From positions 9,116,735-9,180,734 of the forward strand of contig NC_086253.1 in assembly GCF_021018805.1 (NCBI RefSeq): a stretch of 64,000 nucleotides of DNA. Reading direction: 5' to 3'. Below are positions 1 through 13,800 of this stretch, one piece after another. The notes beneath the pieces were generated by a model. It was given only the letters and a program-made list of their open reading frames with translations. It searched no databases and was not told where the DNA came from. Numbering within the stretch: the first letter of the stretch is position 1; each line of letters opens with the position of its first letter. The position numbers and the translations under genes are program-made. This DNA is from Prinia subflava (Eukaryota; Chordata; Aves; Passeriformes; Cisticolidae).

Positions 1-1677
1 AAGCTCTGCATTTGTGGTCTTTCACAAGATCTTTTAGATTTGAGCACTGACCACAGCGTGCAAGGCTGCTGCTCTGTGGTGGTTGTTGGGTGAGCGTGGT
101 GCTGGGCAATAAGGAGTGATGCTGTAAGGCTGAAGTGTGTGGGAAAGGGCCTTGGAAACACTTCCAGGCTGGTTTCTCTCAAGCACTGCCTGTTGGGAAT
201 ACCCCTGGAAGTTGCTTTCTGTCCATGTCCTGAGAAATTTTTCCATGATCTTGTTGTTAGATGTTGTAATGGCAGTGTGGATGCAGCCAAAGTACCTAGT
301 TAGGATGTTGTTCTTTTCTGTAAATTGAGTAAGAACAAGCATTTCCAGTGTTTCTGGATGGAGGACAGTGTAGGTCACTTGAACTTACTAAAATAAGAAT
401 AATATAGCATGTGCTTCATGCATCATAATGGATGTGTGTTTTTCTACTCTTGTTTATCTGAAAATTTCAAATTATGCTTTAAAAATACGTTTCTCATTTG
501 TGAGAACAAGAACTAACACCTTCTAGCCTTTTCCAAATAAGCAGAAATCATTAAGATATGTAAATATGATAATAATGCTAAATATAGGAAATCATGGATG
601 GGGCTAGAAACATAGGGCAGATGATAATCAGCTCAAGGTAAATTAATTACTCTCTCGTGACTCTGCCCAGAAAGGTTAAAAGTTTGTAATTTTTTGTCAC
701 GTCCAAAGAAGTTGCCATTCACACTGTTTTTTTTTTAGATCAGCTGAATCAAGGGAGAAGATACAGAGCTAAAAGTATGGATTCTCTTAAAACAATAGGT
801 TTGCAAAAATGGAACAAAAAGTCTAAACATTATCTAGCATTTAAGAAAAAGCCCTTTTTCACTTTCATAAATTTAGCTTTGGTTAAATCAGCCTCAGATA
901 TTTGCTTCAGGTCTGGTATAGAGTTTCTTTCTTGCTCTCTGGTTTAAGATAAATGTTGGTCATTTAATGTAAACTGTTCTCTTTCAAGATCTACAGCACC
1001 TTGATTATTGAATTGTCCAGAGATACTGATGGGTTTTTCCCTTATCATTGGGCACATGTCTGTGGTTTACTGTTAACACTTGTCTGTTCTGGGTTAATGG
1101 CTGGATGTGATGATCTCAGAGGTCTTTTCCAGCCTAAAGGATTCTCTGTTTCTGTGAACATTTTATATACTGTAAGGACTCTCAGCTTCTTCTCACATCA
1201 CCTTTGTGTATCTTGTATCATTGTGTATTGTTGCATATTGTGGTTATATCATATTAGTGTGTTTTAGAACATAAACGTTTCTTGTTCACAGCTACCTTAA
1301 AGCACACCTGTATAACTTAATCCTCTCACAGTGCTAGTGTAACAACCTTTAAAATGTTTTAAATGGCCAGCTTGCTACATGCTCCACATGGAATGGCATC
1401 AACCCAGTAAAAGAGGATGGTGTTGTCAAGACTCCATTAGCATCTCAGCTTGCACTTTGCACTAATCATAACATTTTTTCTGAACCTGTAATAAGGGCAT
1501 TGATTAAATCATGTTTCACTTTAAAATGGGTGCAGTGTATTTAGTCAGGTCTATACAACCTGTGCTGTTTACAGCCTGATGTCCTAAATTTTGTGGGAGT
1601 TTCCTGTTGCAAAGCTTCATCTTCTTGCTGTGTTACTCAAATATGTGTAACCATTGTCCATTGTGGTTTAATTTCAG
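1..1677 (+). other. RGS12: RGS12 intron, 3' part
   Basis: This AT-rich stretch precedes the first exon seen. It should be the intron that follows the exon carrying the middle of the RGS domain, because the next exon opens in phase 0 inside that domain. I see no exon in it. The short open frames at 34-378 (-) and 1001-1267 (+) lack any recognisable domain; the second overlaps a CR1 fragment. The acceptor is a pyrimidine-rich run ending in TTTCAG at 1677. Confidence 0.7.
1094..1156 (+). mobile_element. CR1 LINE 3'-end fragment
   Basis: The stretch contains the diagnostic CR1 3' tail: GATGATCTCAGAGGTCTTTT, then a CCAGCCTAAA block and a degenerate ATTCTCTG/TTCTGTG terminal repeat. CR1 elements are typically truncated at the 5' end and finish in an ATTCTRTG-like short repeat. 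The copy is short and diverged, so it is old. The 5' limit is uncertain. Confidence 0.75.
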
Positions 1678-1857
1678 ATATTTAACTTGATGAAGTTTGA
1701 TAGCTATACTCGCTTCCTGAAATCCCCCCTTTACCAAGAGTGCATCCTAGCTGAGGTGGAAGGACGTCCTCTTCCTGATCCTCAGCGTGTTCCCAGCAGC
1801 CCCACTTCCAAACACAGCGTCAGTTCAGACAAGTCCAACATGTCAACACCAAAAAAG
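1678..1857 (+). CDS. RGS12: RGS12 exon: end of RGS domain and start of linker
   Basis: The exon reads [20 protein letters not shown] and onward, which is the C-terminal helix pair of an RGS box. This fold binds the switch regions of Gi-alpha and speeds GTP hydrolysis. After it the chain becomes Ser/Pro-rich ([12 protein letters not shown]). The exon is 180 nt, opens in phase 0 after TTTCAG and closes in phase 0 with CCA AAA AAG before a donor GTGACC. That donor is weaker than the usual GTAAGT, and the frame stays open past it to a stop at 1902, so intron retention would give a short protein end. Confidence comes from the family match and the phase fit with the next exon. Confidence 0.95.
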
Positions 1858-4800
1858 GTGACCTTTGCATTGTTGTTATCTCAAAACCGTGTTTTTAAAT
1901 AATGCTTTTCAAGTTCTTGAGAAAATCAAAGATAATGTGTGGTTAGAGATGCTGGCAATTACAATTGCAAAATTTTTATGTACTCAGGAATATACTTACT
2001 TTTTTATCCTTGCCTTTGAATCAGTTTTCTAAATATTGAATTTCTGAATATAATTTTAAGTCTTCATTATTATTTAACAATATGTGTAAAAATAAAAACT
2101 AAGGGTTATTTTGTTAATGCACCAGTTCAGAAGTTCCTTTGGGTTGATTATGGGAATTAAGATGTGATAAATTAATCTTTGCCGAGAGGAGACATTTTAT
2201 CAGAAGTTTTGGAAAAGGCTTAACCTAAACTAACTCATTTTTGCAGAGGGTAGTTTTTAATTTCTTGGCTCCTACTAAATGAAGATTATTCTGTGTTAAA
2301 TAAGTACAGTTGCTTAAAAATTAGACCAATAGTCTTACTGACTGATCCCCTGACATTATTTAGGGTTGATTTTTTCTTCTTGTAGATAATACCACCATTG
2401 CTTTACATAACTGCATGGGTAAATTATAACTTTTCATTTTTCATGTCAATCACTACAGATTACCCCATCTGCCATTATGTATTCTTATGACTAGGAACCT
2501 TTAAAAAGTAGCTTTTCAAGGAATATTGTAATAATCTAACAAGAATACTGGCTTGTTAAAAGCCAGTTTAGTTTAATATCAAACATTCCTGACATTTGTA
2601 TTCTTCAGCTCTAATAAATACTTGATTTTACTTGTAAATGTTAAACAGTACTTTGTCATTGTCTTTGAAAGTTGTTCATGTTCAAGCCCAGCCTAGGAAA
2701 AATACCAAAGTGAAATTCAGTGTTTTAAAAGCCAGGCAAATGGCCTTTCCACATTAACTTAGGCATTACTGGTGAGCTGGGGACAGTTCTTTCATATTTG
2801 CTGGAGCTCTCCATGGCTCATTTCCAGCTACTGTTTTCTACTCCCTACCAAGCAGCACATTTCCATCTCTCTATTTCTTTTTGTTGCCACTGGTGAGGAT
2901 TTTTTTTGATTTTTTGATTGCTGATGAAAGGAATGCTGGCACAGACTCTTGTGCGTGGGGTAAAGGAGGCAGCTAACCTGGCCATCACACTCTTGTTTTA
3001 GGAAGAAGTGTGGGAAGGTTTATTTTAAACAATATACTCACAGCTGTGATCCAACCAGTGATTTAATTGTGTTTTGGTGATAGCTAAGTGGTAAGTCCAA
3101 GTCAGGAAGATCTTTAAATGAAGAGTCAGGAGAGGAGGACACTGAGAAGAAAAAAAGGGGAACGTTCTTCTCATGGTCAAGAAGTAAGAGTTTGGGAAAA
3201 TCACAGAAGAGAAGAGAAAATGGTGATTATCCAAACGGTGAGTATCACATTCCACTTTGTTTCAAGGCTGTTTCAGCAATAGGTGTGACTAATCTCACCA
3301 TGATCAGTTGATATCTAAGTGCATTCTTGGGAGTGACAGAGGAAAAGAACTGTCAAGCCAGAGGGCCATAGCATGGCTACTATTGCTGCAGTTTTGTGGA
3401 AGATGTACAAATAAATAGATGAAAATATGACACTATTTAAATTTGTTTTTACTGACTTCCACAACACTTTTTTTTAATTATTTTTTGGCTCATTCTGCCT
3501 TTCTGTGTGCTGGTAATTGCTTTTTCAAGCAGAGAGCCACTAGTTTCATAAAATGATTATTTCAAATCTTCACAGAAAAGTCCAGGAGCAGTACAGCAAG
3601 TAGTGCTATAGTTACAGCTAGTTAAAAATTCCTCCATCTGCGTTATCCTACTTTTCTTTCTTTTATCAGTAGCACACAGGTATGTTCACTTTTGAACAGT
3701 CACCATCTGTTTTCACTTTCCTGACTAAAAAGAGAAAAGGAAAGTCAGAGGTGTGAAAGCCCTTGTAACCTGCTGTTTTGTTACCTAATTGTGTTTGAGA
3801 GTTTAAGGAACAGTTCCCTTATGAAAGCACCTGTATGTGGCCTCTAGAGGAGATGAAAGTTTTGCAGTAAATTATTCTGTTGAGTTAAAAATAATGAAGA
3901 AATTTCAGTGAAGCACCAAATTTGATACTGTAGTTTTTGCTTCTGGTAAATGCCCAGACCCACAGGATACCTTTGATCCTTTGCTAATTTGAGTGTTCTT
4001 AGTATATTCATATGTGAAAAGACAGCAGAGGCATTTGCTGAGACATAACCTTCTGAAAATGACTAGTAATTGTCTTAGATTTAAAAATATTTGTCTCCGC
4101 TGAGAAAATCTGAAGGGGTATAATAATTTTAAAGATAAAATATTGAAATCTTGTTAAATCTACTTAACTAAGCTAATATTTTTTAAAAGAGAGATTATTT
4201 TTTTCTTTTTTAATATTAAAAAAAGTGGGTTTATTCAGGGATTACATAACCAAGAAACACTTGGCCAAAACTTGCTTTGGTTTCCATGCTTCTGTGCACT
4301 GTATGAAGATTTGATGGTATCCTTCCTTTTAATGAAAACAGAAAAAATTGTGACCCACCAAGCTAATATTCGAAATAGTTGTCTGTATTATAATAAATAA
4401 TAAAATTATTTTCCTGACTGCTGGTTCTTTGCCCCAACAGATTCTTTTCAGTCCAATGGATTGTCATACCGACGGGAATCCCAAGGCTCCATGTCCTCCA
4501 CTGCTAGTCTCGACCTGGTAATGCCTGCCTCTTATAATGAACCAGGGGGGAGCAGATAAATCTGAATTACTGATTTGCTAAGTAGGGGAATGGAGGTTGT
4601 TTGATGTAGTGCCTTGGGAAGGGGTTTTTAGGTGATACATCTGGAGCACAAGGTGGAATATTAGGCAATTTTAGAGGGTTAGAAGTGCAATAGAGGTTGT
4701 ATTCACATATTACTTCTTATTCTGTCCTTGGATATGCTTTGCATCTTGTCTGTCTTAACATTGGGCACTATATGATAAAGTTTTCCTTTTAAAGACTGTA

Positions 4801-7800
4801 GCTCTTTAAAAACAATTGTTTTAGAGTCTGTGTTGAACAACCACAAGTTAAAGCTTTCCCTCCTCTTGGCCTATGCAATAAGGGGGATGCAAGTTGCATT
4901 AGGTTGATTTTTGTTGTGCCAGTGTCTGTTGTGCTTCTTCTCTGTCTGTTTCTTTTAAAGTTGTGTGTTCTTGGCATTATGACTTAACTTGGTCCTAAAA
5001 ACCTGAGGATTTTCTTGCAAACACTTTGTCACTCTACGAAATTAACAAATGAAGCACTGTGATTTCTAACCATCAAGTTCTACCTTCACAGTGTAAAACT
5101 AGTGAGGTGCCAAATTAAAACAGTACTAATAAAAGATAGATGTAATACTTTATCTTGACATGGAGAAAGAATCTAAAAAAAGGAAATTTTAAAGTGTTTT
5201 TGTGCTTTTGATATCCCTCTAATAGACTAGTTTCTGTGTAATTAACCATTAACTAATAACTGTAATTTTATCTGTGCTAAAAATATTGATAAGGGAAACA
5301 AGCATGGTGAAGTCATGTTTATTTTTGTTGCAGAAAAGTCTTGTCATAAAAAATAGAAAATGCAAAGCCTCCCTAAGGCAACAACCCCTTGTTTCTCTCC
5401 CACTCCCACCTGATTTAAGTCAGAAAGTTACTGTGATTTGAATGAGGAGCACCAAGTTAAAGAGAAAAAGCATGACGGATACCCTAAAAGGCTGTTAAAC
5501 CCAATATTTTTTAGTGTCCTTTTAAGTTCTATGTGAGCTTTTTGTTAAATTTTCAAAGATGCTTTGATTTAGTAGTAGTATTACTATTCTACTCTTACTC
5601 TAGAATAAAGGTGAGTGCCTAGCCCATAACATTGTAGTTCTGATTTCCTTTAATAAAAACAATTAATAGTCATGAAGCAAATAATTTTAAAATTTTAATT
5701 TCTCTGTGGTGTATTTGTGCATAGAATTCCTGTTATGTTGAAAGAACAGGAAATTTGGAGTGGAAAGATTGAGAATCCTGATGTTTAAAGGCATTTCACT
5801 TAAATGTTGATTCATTTAAGGGTGGCAATGGTAATTTTTACATCAGCAGGACATTATTGAGCACAGACATTTAACTATTTGGATGCTTAATAAGATTTTA
5901 TTTGCTTTTATAATTTTTACTTAGGAGTTCTTGAGTAAATCTTGCAACTGGTTTACACACTCATTGTGTAAAACTTCATCTGTTCTTGAAATAAATTTAG
6001 TTTTGTGCAGTATTGTCATCTTTATCTAATTTTTTTCCCCCCAGGATTTAAATTTATCAGATATTTGTGGTATTTGGAAGGATTTCTAAAGCATGGTAGA
6101 AAGTGGTTCTTGGCTTGGTTTGATCTGTGCACACTCTGAAAGTTTATACCCAAAGTTTATATCCTAATTTTCATGTTGGGCACTGACATTTCTTTTTCCT
6201 CTCCAGTCTGACACCTCAAGACTGCCTGCGTTTGTACCAGATAAGGACAAATCCCCCAAGTACTGCTGTGTAAACCTTCCTGATGGCTCATCCAGCAAAA
6301 TGGCTGTGAAATCCGGGTTCTCCATCAAGGAGGTGCTCTCTGGGGTCTGTGAGAAACATGGCATCAACATAGCTGCAGTGGACCTGTTCCTCGTTGGAGG
6401 TGATAAGGTACTGCAGGTTCCTGGGCTCTTTTGGAAGCATTTTGGTCCCTGTTTCACAAATAAGGAGTTCTGTTCTCTCCATACTGACACCTATCTCGTT
6501 GCTCTGCCCATGGCTTTACATTGGCAGTGCTGGTTTATTGAAGGAGAATTGAATTATCCACAAAGAAAATCAATGTCTGGTACTGCATTAAAGCCCAAAA
6601 GCATACTGACGTTCAGTTCAAAGATGAATGGGGTGTATTAATGCTAGAAATGAGGTATGGGATTTAATATTGAGGAAAATTTCCAAGACAACAATCTGTG
6701 TGGATGGTGCAGTGTGTGATGGCTCTTAGTCCAGCAGAAATATCTCCAGTTCAAAGAAAAGATACGGACATGAAGTATTTATTCTCTTAAATTCCTGCTT
6801 TTGATCCATCTAGATGATTACAATGACGAAAATCAAGGAATGTTCATGGTTATAGGATTTTTCTTTTAAAGCTTGGCCATGTTTTCTAATGCATCATTCT
6901 ATATAATTTATGTAAGTTGAGGAGTCCAGGTTTGTTTTACAAAACCAAGTTCCTGAATAACCTGCTGACTCCCGTGGAAATTGAATTTTGGTGATTGTTT
7001 CACACCTAGCCAAAATAAAACACTTTTTAATTTAATAATGTTCCATATTGTAAAGGAACAGTCATGAGAGTGCATGCAACCTATATTAATAATATTCTGA
7101 GTTACCTTGAAAAGATTTAACAGGAAAGCTGCTCTTTTTTACACAGTTTAAAATTATTTTGCTCTCTCCTTTTGTCCCTGATGTGCTGTGTAGCCCCTGG
7201 TTTTGCACCAGGACAGCAGTATCCTGGAGTCCCGGGACCTGCGCTTAGAAAAACGCACTTTATTTCGGTAAGAGTCAAAAAATCTCTCCTCTGGCCTTTT
7301 CCTCCCTGTTTTCCATTTTACTTTTTGTAAGTGCAGTAAAGGATATGTTGCCAGTTACCTGTGCAGTGAAACAGGAGGGGGCTTTCTTAAGATACAAGTG
7401 GGATTTTGATGCCAATGTTCCAGTTTAAGGACATTTAAATATTATTATGATGTCAAAATGCTCAAGCTGAGGCAGCTGTGAAAGCATTGGACAGATCTGT
7501 GGGTCCAGAGGGACCTTCCACATCAGAAACATATTAGGTAGGTTGGAGTAGCACAAAAACAATCTGGAAATTGAACTGTGAGTCTTCTAGTTTTAAAATT
7601 AAGTGGATATATTTGTTGATGACATGTTCCCATTTAGTTATATCTGTAATTATATGCCCACCTGGAAAATTATAGTAGACTAATTGTATAAATAAAATTC
7701 ATCTGATGAACCCTGAATCTTAAACAAGTCAATGTTAAATTATTAGTATGTATATAATATAATGCTGTACATGACATATTTAGTTTTATGAAATATATTT

Positions 7801-10800
7801 GATAGTGTGTGTTTTTTTCAAAATAACATTTGTATTTTTTTCCAAAATGAATTCAAACTAATGGTGTGAAAAACTCATGAAGTAATTATTTCAGTAAAAA
7901 ATATTGAAGTAAAATGTATCACATTACTAACCTGGACTTTTGGAGTGAATAAACTTTATTTTTTGTCAGGCGTTCCTGATTTTGGCTTTATATTACTTTT
8001 CCTTAGGAAACTGGGCTAGTTTCTATTTAAAGGTGCTTCAGGTTAATAAATACTGCATAACATATTCAATTTTGAAATTGAGATTGAGCAGTCTTTTATT
8101 AGGTGTAAGCTTGTTGAGCCTCCAAGTTAAAAAGGAACTTTAAGTAGGCAGTACCATATGTTATTTGTGTGTTAATTAAAATGTAGAAATGTTCTACATT
8201 ATTCCCTTCTCTGGGTAGATGCTATGTAAGCAAATAGAGTCGAATATTTGGAACATTTTCAGACAAAGGAGAAATGCTGTGTGGTTATACTTAATTACCT
8301 CAATGTTTGCCACTTCTGTATCAATTATCAGCTAATGATTAAAATGTATCATTTCAATTTAGTAACTGTTGAATTCAGAGAAAATATGAAAGACAAAGTT
8401 TCAGTTATTCTGACTTCTTGTGGAAAAGTCAACATAACTAAACTTCTTGTATTTAAGTAATTTTTGTGAGATAAAACAGGAGTTTTATATTTAATTGTGA
8501 CTGACAAAATTACTGATAATAGTAATATCTGATGATGGTGTACAGTTCTTCTGATTGTTTTGTAAGTAATAAGCTGGTCCTTGATTTCATGCTATAGTAC
8601 CATTACAGTCAAATGAGGTTTGTGGAGGATTCAGGGCACAGATGAAGAGCATTAAGAAAAGAAACAAAACCAAATCAAAGCTAGGCACAGCTCTGTGCAG
8701 GGAAATAGATGCTAAGGAATTAGTTGTTTGGGTTTAATTTTTTTTTTAAATTTTTGTATTTTATTATTCTTTTGCTGTTTTTATAATGCAAAATTGTAAA
8801 ATAGGCTCTGAAGAGAGCTATCTTTAGCCTGTAAATTCTAAGTTAATTACTTTTTCAGCTTTGGTATATACGTTTCTCTTATACCAATATTTCATCATAT
8901 GGTGGCACCAACCCTAAAGAACTAGCATCATCTGGAATTTTAAGCAGACTAACTGTTTGTCAGTCTGCTTAAAAATTAAAATACTTGTCCAAATACATCT
9001 CGTGTAATTGCCTAAGAAATTATGAGTCTCTCTTGTGGAATAGAGAAGAAATATTTTTCTTGCATCCAAGTCTATAATCCAGGCGTGGAGTCACTTTGGA
9101 AGGACTCCTGGACCAAAGTGGTCAGAGTAATCTCCCTGGAAATGTGGAAGTGCTGTGTTTCAGGCTATCACTCGGCTCTGGCATGTGAAAGAGTACAATT
9201 TTTATTTGTGTTAAATATAAGTAATAATAAATATCATAATAAATAAAGAAAAAATCAAATAATGAATTCTTTGTCACTTCAGTTTAGCATGGATTCATGT
9301 TACTGCAGTTCCAGCTAGTTACCAGCTGTAAATTGGTGTAACTTTGCTGCAAATTGGATTTGCCATATTTCTGTTCACTTTATTTACTGCAATATTTGAC
9401 ACTTAATGTTACAATTGCTGTGTTTCAGGCTGGATCTTGTTCCTATCAACCGGTCAGTCGGTCTGAAGGCAAAACCCACCAAACCAGTAACAGAGGTCTT
9501 AAGGCCTGTTGTTGCAAAATATGGTTTAAATCTTAATGAACTTGTGGCAAGACTAGTAAGTATTCTTTGATGTAATTCAAGCAGCAATATTTTCTGTCTG
9601 GAGATCATATGATAGTGCCTGGAATGATTCCCCTCCTGAGAATTAGGCATTTAAATATCCATTGCTACATTTTGAGATAAAATGCATCATACTTATAACC
9701 ATTATGCTTAATAGTAATTAACCCAAATATTTAGTCTACATCTGGTTTATATTCTCTTCAGAATAAATGCAACATCCTAAATAAGCAAGCCTGAACTTTG
9801 CTTGTTCCACAGCTCAACTCCCATTATTAGCCAGGGAAAGTTGGCTGGACTAAAGCTTTTGTTGTATTATCCTGGGAATCATGAAAGTTGCCACAAATCC
9901 CCTTGCAGAAATTTTTTGTGAAAGCAGAATAATTCAACATCTCTATTACTGAGATATTGAATTATCTGAATATGAATCTTGGCTAGCATGTTCTCTTTTC
10001 TATTATGCTGGAATACCTCGGAATGTAAAGTAAATTTTGTGGTATTTCTGTATGCTGTCTTAGCTGAACCAGTCCAAGTTTTTAAGATAACTGAAAAGCA
10101 TGTTGGTATTAAAGTAACTTAATTGAATGAAATAACAAAATTAATGAAATACAATCAGTTTAGAATAAACAATAATCTTAAATGTCCTCTGAAAAACATG
10201 ATTTACTGAACATACACACTAATGGTGCTAGAGTATTTGAGCAAAGTTAGAAATTGGACGATTTTTTTTTTTCTCCATGTATCTTTTTTTCCCCCAAATA
10301 CTGTTCTTCTCACACAACAGGGTTACACTCATTGAAATCAGGGTAGTTTTACACCACTGGAATAAATGTTTTTAGAATGGTAGAAGGATGTTTTGAAGCT
10401 ACTGTGAAGCATAAAAATGCTCTGCTCATTTTCATTCAAAAATGTCAGACTGCATAAATTTGTTCTGAAAACAGCTTTTTCTCTATTACATACAAACTGT
10501 GATCCGACTTTAGAGTGGTGAGCAGGAACCACTTGATCTTGGTGTCCCCATATCTAACCTGGATGGTCAACGGGTTGTGCTAGATGAAAAAGAACCATCA
10601 AAGGGTAGAGGTAAGTTTGTATAAAAGCTTTTGTTTATGGTTCCAAGTCAGTTTTATAAACCCTGACTATGGTTAGTTTTTCCTGTTGATGTCAAGGTGA
10701 GGTAAATACGATTAAATTTAGATATATCACATGTGGCATTTATTCTTTTTAACTAAAAAGCAGTGCAGTTTCTGAAGATTGAAGATTAATTTATTCTGTG

Positions 10801-13800
10801 ATAGCAAGTACTTTTACTGTTGCTGGGAGAGGTTTTGCAGTAGTAATATTTGAATTTTTTGTTTGCACTCAGCCACAGATTCACAGAAATAATAATGAGA
10901 ATAAAGTTCTTTTGGCAATTGTTCATTAAGGGACATTCTGTATAAGGAAAACAGATGCAGTCTGTACAGCAGCTATATGTGCTGCTATCATAATATCCTT
11001 CTTAAGCATGAGAAAGTAGCAGAGCTTACTTCTCCAGTTTTAAGTGATGATTTCTGAAAACAACACCAAAAAGGATAAAACCTATGATTACCCTAGGCAA
11101 CAGAATTGGAAAAATAAAAATTCATCAGCTAAACAGTTGACAATCTCATGGCACAATTAACACTCTAGATTAATGTAAGCAACCTTGAGAGTAAAGGTTT
11201 GGGTTTTTTGGGAGACCCTTTTGGAGATATTGAACACTTATTTTGAAAAACCAAATTAGATATGGTTAAATTAAATAGACTTAGAGCAGAGATCCTCTTT
11301 GAGGAACTGCAATTATAAAGATGGAGATATTTATTGAGGAGAATCAGATTTGTCCTTGTTTCTAACCAACGGAACCAATTGTTATTTTGAAAAGTTTTCA
11401 ATCTAAATACTCTCACAGATAATTAGTTTAAGGATTACAAGTAAAGCCTAAAATCCAGTGTGCTGCCAGCAGCTGTAAAAGCCTAAATCACAGAGGATCA
11501 TTCTGGCAGTGAGTTGATTCTGTGGCAATGTACCAGTGAAAGAGGGCTGTGATTCTATTGCTGTATTTGCTGTAGGCAGATCTAATTTGATGGAGCCTTT
11601 GGTTCCTCAGAAGATGGCAAGGAGGATACAGCAGTGTCTATAAAATAATTGATGTGTGAAACAGCATGGAAAAGATTCAACATAGCCTTTCAATGGCCTT
11701 TTCTGCTGATTTTCTTTTTTAAATTATAATTTTGACAATTGCAAAGTGAATCACCAGATTTTACAATTATTTGATCTAAAGCAACTGATAATTTAGTACG
11801 TAAGTGAAAGTTCAGCATCTTTTGGGATGCAAGATGGGAGAGAGATTCTGGTAGGTTTTTACTGAAAAGTATCAGGGTTATCAACTTTGCTCACTCTTTA
11901 TTTTCTGAGTACACATTAGAGCAATTTTAAAGCAAAAATCTGTCGTGTCTATCGTTGTCCCTTCAATTTTGCTTTTTGGGGAAATTACAAATCAGTAGTT
12001 ACAGAAGGTATATTTATGTTCAATGTTTACAGAGAAACAAAGAGGCGTGTTAGTAAAACAGAATGCAACTGTATCTTCTTCAAGAAGTCAAGGATCTACT
12101 GTAAGTCTTCTGCAACGATTTTTCTCCATTAGATCATCTTCTGTTTCCTTCTAGAATTCTGTATCAAAGGCTGTATTCACACATGATTCTGAATCGGCCA
12201 GATTATGTAACTAGATTGAATATAGCTGTAATCTGTCTGATATTTTTCCACTGTCAACAGCATTTATTTGTCAAGAACTTTGTCTTCATGATGAATCAGT
12301 TAACTCCTTCACTGTGTTGTGTTTGTTGTTTTGTGTCTCATTGGCTTATCTATGTTTCAAAATGGTTGAGCTGCTCTGTAGTTCAAAGGCCCTTTCAATT
12401 ACATTAATTCTTCAGAGTAAACAATATTATATTTATTTGTACATTTTTGGGAAGTACCATGGCAAATGTTCTTTGCCATAATGAAGACCAAACTAAAGCA
12501 TTTGTTGTGGTGTTAGAGAAATGTGTTTCCAAAATAACTTTCCTCATTCCTTTAGGCCATATTATGTATACAATGATAGAGCCTGAATGTAAGTAGTACC
12601 TTAACTTTCCTTCTAATGCAGGGAGAGGGAAGAACTCTAGGAAAGTCTAATTCTATCAAAATGAAAGGCGAAAATGGAAAAAATGCTAGGGAAGTCCGGC
12701 TGTCAAAGAGAGAAGACTCTATTGCAAAGATTGGGAAAAAAAAATGTCAGAAAATAAATTTGGATGAAGCAGAGGGTATGTGAACTTTATAGCTTACGTA
12801 TTAACATAAGTAGTCTTAGAAACATTTTGTGTCTGTGTAGGTATCGTGTGTTTAATACTGTGTTGTGAGAATCATAGTCATAACCATTATATTTTTGTTT
12901 GGTGTGTTTGAGTTGTCAAGTTTTCTTAAGTTGAAGGTATAAAATTCTAAGAATACCTAAACACCGATGTAGGTGCCCAGTGGGATTTTCAAAAGTGAGG
13001 GGTACCTAATTCCTGTAAAATAAAAAGGAATTAGTTACTCAGCTGCAGTTGAACATCCCATTTGGTACTCTTTGTAAGCTGTGTGGAAGCTTGGCTCTCT
13101 GTTCACCTCTATAGAAGTGTTCAACAGGCACTGCACAGTAGTGTAGACCCAAATGTACTCAGGTAAGAACTTCTGTAAGTTTTCTGCTGAACTCTGTAAC
13201 AGCCAGGGCAGTGCAGTCTGACTGCAGAGGAGACGTGATGGGCAACAGGAAAAATTGCATCCAGCAAATGCAGGGAAAAGGTGCTTAGAAGTAGAAATAA
13301 GCAAAGAGGTTATTGGTAATCTTGCATTTCCTGAGTAGTATTTTTACCTTTGTTGCATCTTAATACTTCTGGTGATATCATCAGAAAGAATCTCCTAAGA
13401 GAATTTGCTTTCTTATTGAAAGATGTCCATGGGCAAAAGAGAAATAAAAATGATGTAGCACCAGAAATTTTGGCATAACACCCCATGCCCTAGGACATGA
13501 AGTGATTACCTGTCTGTCAGCCCTACACACTCCTCCCTGTGTTCCCATGCAGAAAAAAAAACCTCAAAAGACCTATCTGACCCACAGATTAAAATATACT
13601 GCTGAAGCTACCCCATATGCATATCCAAAACCTGGTTATGCACATTTATACAGCAAATGAATGTTTACCTCTGAATGTTCATCTGTGAATAAATGTCCAC
13701 TGACTAGAACTGAAAAAAAAATGCTATGGCTAAAACTTCTACTGCAAAATAGATGTTTTTAATATAAGTGTTATTACAAAATATTAGTGCATTTTAAATT

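Noticed and set aside
34..378. 114-codon minus-strand open frame at the window start
   Set aside because: No domain, no splice pattern, and it sits in what must be an RGS12 intron; taken as chance.
9384..9650. 88-codon minus-strand frame over the RBD2 exon
   Set aside because: It is the antisense shadow of the RGS12 exon 9429-9555.
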